64,000 bases of DNA from Aminobacter anthyllidis. GTDB taxonomy: Bacteria > Pseudomonadota > Alphaproteobacteria > Rhizobiales > Rhizobiaceae. The notes beneath the pieces are model-generated. The model saw only the letters and a list, made by a program, of their open reading frames with translations, did no database searches and was not told the origin of the DNA. Below, piece by piece: positions 63,688 to 64,000 of the stretch (within the stretch, counting starts at the first letter, position 1; every line of letters starts with the position of its first letter). The translations under genes were made by a program, and so were the position numbers. Location of the stretch: the NCBI RefSeq assembly GCF_018555685.1, contig NZ_JAFLWW010000001.1, positions 248,001 to 312,000 of the forward strand, in the 5' to 3' direction.

Positions 63688-64000
63688 ATGGCAGACAGAA
63701 CCCAGCTGAAGATCGCAGACAAAAATGATTTCGCCGACGAAGATCCCTTCGCCGAATTGACGAGGATCATGGGCTTCGATCCGCGCCAGCCAGTGGTGCG
63801 CCAGGACGTTGGCGCGCCCGCTGATCGCGTTGAGCCGACTGTTGACGACGACTTCGGCATTGATCTGGAAAAGGAACTTCTTGGCGAACTGGCCAGCGAC
63901 GATCTCGTCGCGGAGCCCCGGTACGAAGCGCCGGCAGCCTATGCCCAGGCAAATGAACCGGCCGCCTATGCGCCCGTCGAAGCACCTGTTGCTTATGCGC
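63688..64000 (+). CDS. SPOR-domain protein, N-terminal part
   Basis: The 104 visible codons encode an acidic, disordered N-terminus (MADRTQLKIADKNDFADEDPFAELTRIMGF) followed by an Ala/Glu/Pro/Tyr repeat region (EAPAAYAQANEPAAYAPVEAPVAYA) and run off the window end. In rhizobia the gene after argS encodes a membrane protein with a C-terminal peptidoglycan-binding SPOR domain, and this N-terminus fits; the domain itself is not visible, so the call rests on synteny. GGGAAAAAG precedes the ATG. Confidence 0.65.
   Translation, partial: MADRTQLKIADKNDFADEDPFAELTRIMGFDPRQPVVRQDVGAPADRVEPTVDDDFGIDLEKELLGELASDDLVAEPRYEAPAAYAQANEPAAYAPVEAPVAYA

Overview
The window looks like ordinary chromosome from an alphaproteobacterium of the order Hyphomicrobiales (Rhizobiales), most likely a Mesorhizobium/Aminobacter-like member of the Phyllobacteriaceae. 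This rests on the high GC content, rhizobial neighbourhoods (aat-accC-accB-aroQ, pcm-tolC-popZ-valS, exoR-xthA, erpA-dgt-argS-SPOR), the marker exoR, families such as DUF3126, DUF2155 and the BTLCP peptidases, and short palindromic repeats typical of rhizobial intergenic DNA. The genus is an inference. No prophage, insertion sequence, CRISPR array, integrase or rRNA operon was seen. There are two tRNA genes, Asn(GTT) and Cys(GCA).

Layout. 1-3.9 kb: C4-dicarboxylate two-component pair (dctD partial, dctB), divergent from adenine deaminase. 4-9.1 kb: lipoprotein hydrolase, TrkH potassium transporter, threonine dehydratase with a DUF1697 gene, glyoxalase I. 9.3-16.1 kb: double cold-shock protein, DUF192 protein, alpha/beta hydrolase, GNAT, HD protein with enoyl-CoA hydratase, serine acetyltransferase with DUF3126, a membrane-anchored unknown, gamma-carbonic anhydrase. 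16.4-20.9 kb: BTLCP peptidase, tandem PilZ protein, PAS protein, a possible small RNA, rhomboid protease, CBS protein, YjhX-like protein. 21.4-24.4 kb: MipA/OmpV protein with an OmpR/EnvZ-type pair. 24.5-28.3 kb: gatB, GNAT, panB-panC. 28.5-37.3 kb: respiratory complex I accessory subunit, DUF2155, aat, acetyl-CoA carboxylase subunits, aroQ, DsbA-like protein, M48 protease, aminotransferase. 37.4-42.5 kb: the most accessory-looking stretch, a three-gene minus-strand operon of a large SARP/CadC-like regulator, a soluble PAP2/haloperoxidase-like enzyme with an Asn-Lys repeat, and a leaderless subtilisin-like protease. 42.8-46.7 kb: glutaminase, an exported unknown behind a double palindromic operator, and a pair of unknown envelope proteins. 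47-54 kb: two tRNAs, pcm, tolC, popZ, valS. 54.5-64 kb: FadL-like porin, exoR, xthA, an NCS2 permease, a VOC protein, erpA, dgt, argS and the start of a SPOR-domain gene.

Most genes are housekeeping. The operon at 37.4-41.9 kb is the best candidate for an undescribed system. Other points of interest are two equal operators 33 bp apart before the 43.8-44.4 kb gene, an orphan intrinsic terminator at 19.3 kb that suggests a small RNA, a full CtrA-type site at 15.5 kb and a cluster of GANTC (CcrM) sites before popZ. All calls come from reading the sequence; no database search was run.
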